Below, piece by piece: positions 6,090 through 6,239 of a stretch of 6,239 bases of DNA. The notes under the pieces were generated by a model. It saw only the letters and a list, made by a program, of their open reading frames with translations. It was not told the DNA's origin and ran no database searches. The first letter of the stretch is position 1, and each line of letters opens with the position of its first letter. The position numbers and the translations under genes were made by a program. The stretch is from Bacteroidota bacterium (GTDB lineage Bacteria > Bacteroidota > Bacteroidia > Chitinophagales > UBA2359): the NCBI GenBank assembly GCA_020629895.1, contig JAHDCM010000026.1:8820-15058 (forward strand). Direction: 5' to 3'.

Positions 6090-6117
6090 GCTACCGCTGC
6101 TATCCCTCACGCGAAAA

Positions 6118-6146
6118 ACGATTGAACGATTCACGATTTACGTCCG
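6118..6146. repeat. Degenerate heptamer repeat (ACGATTn)
   Basis: ACGATTG plus one extra A (6118-6125), ACGATTC (6126-6132), ACGATTT (6133-6139), then the diverged ACGTCCG (6140-6146). It begins a few bases after the right end of the structured element. Only about three good units exist, so this is a weak repeat by itself; the shared 7-bp period with the array at 4106-4133 is what makes it notable. Confidence 0.6.
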
Positions 6147-6239
6147 ACGAGAGTACTTTTGCTAGTCATTATACATAGTACATTTTGCAACTCCCAAAGG
6201 ACATAATCAACTGTAAGCCAAAATATTAAAACAAAAAAA
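6147..6239. other. AT-rich DNA with no gene; possible promoter for a gene beyond the window
   Basis: No credible coding frame, RNA gene or repeat is seen here. TTG at 6159-6161 followed 17 bases later by TACATTTTG (6179-6187) resembles a -33/-7 pair, but the -7 box has one base too many between TA and TTTG. If real, it would drive a plus-strand gene that starts to the right of the window. The last 20 bases are A-rich, as is common before Bacteroidota start codons. Confidence 0.3.

Larger units (their letters stand above)
5909..6113. repeat. About 205-nt structured intergenic element with nested inverted repeats
   Basis: The element starts with GGGCGTGACC four bases after the outer-membrane protein stop codon and ends with CCCTCACGCG. 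The termini are complementary (GCGTGA 5911-5916 with TCACGC 6107-6112), enclosing two long internal hairpins listed separately. The layout GGGCGTGACC - hairpin - GGTCGGGCTATTCGC - hairpin - CCGCTGCTATCCCTCACGC resembles dispersed intergenic repeats I recall from Bacteroidota chromosomes; this is memory, not a search. No transposase, and no clear target-site duplication flanks it. It could be a non-autonomous mobile repeat, a structured RNA in the 3' UTR, or both. Base composition is richer in G+C than the DNA on either side. The open frames crossing it are by-products of the symmetry and show no protein family features. Confidence 0.65.

Noticed and set aside
5909..6113. Insertion sequence remnant
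   Set aside because: No transposase fragment and no convincing flanking target duplication; the nested hairpins are more extensive than IS terminal repeats. A non-autonomous element remains possible.
5947..6165. Frames of 70-80 codons on both strands across the structured element
   Set aside because: They cross perfect inverted repeats and the end of the neighbouring gene, show no recognisable protein features, and are better explained by symmetry of the element.

Overview
The window looks like ordinary chromosomal DNA of a Bacteroidota (Bacteroidetes) bacterium, probably a marine or environmental lineage such as Saprospiria, Cytophagia or Flavobacteriia. The evidence is as follows. The DNA is AT-rich. 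Start codons have no Shine-Dalgarno sequence. TAnnTTTG -7 promoter elements are present. Exported proteins have signal peptides ending in LLGQ or AFSQ. There are short heptamer tandem repeats and a GGGCGTGACC...CCCTCACGC structured intergenic repeat of a kind I recall from many Bacteroidota genomes; that last point is from memory and was not searched. The placement below phylum is a guess.

Layout: (1) 1-744, minus strand: a cyclase/kynurenine-formamidase-fold protein, cut by the left edge a few residues before its end. (2) 745-836: a divergent intergenic region with a TAnnTTTG element and a perfect 16-bp inverted repeat. (3) 837-2843, plus strand: an exported S9-family serine peptidase with an intact Ser/Asp/His triad. 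(4) 2844-2878: a short convergent junction with a 15-bp stem that reaches into the end of the next gene. (5) 2879-4006, minus strand: hemW, a radical-SAM heme chaperone. (6) about 4007-4138: tandem repeats, six 14-mers followed by four 7-mers, lying between hemW and the next gene. (7) about 3986-5905, plus strand: a three-POTRA, TamA/BamA-like outer-membrane barrel protein whose start codon is obscured by those repeats. (8) 5909-6113: a roughly 205-nt element of nested inverted repeats starting four bases after that gene's stop. (9) 6114-6239: a further heptamer repeat and AT-rich DNA with no gene.

The four genes do not form an operon. Orientations alternate (-,+,-,+), so each gene or divergent pair needs its own promoter. 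They share no pathway: soluble metal-dependent hydrolase, exported peptidase, cytoplasmic heme chaperone and outer-membrane insertase-type protein. I see no defence system, phage, transposase, CRISPR array, tRNA or rRNA. The unusual content is in the repeats: heptamer-based tandem arrays at two places, one apparently read through in frame at the 5' end of an outer-membrane protein gene, and one large structured intergenic element.
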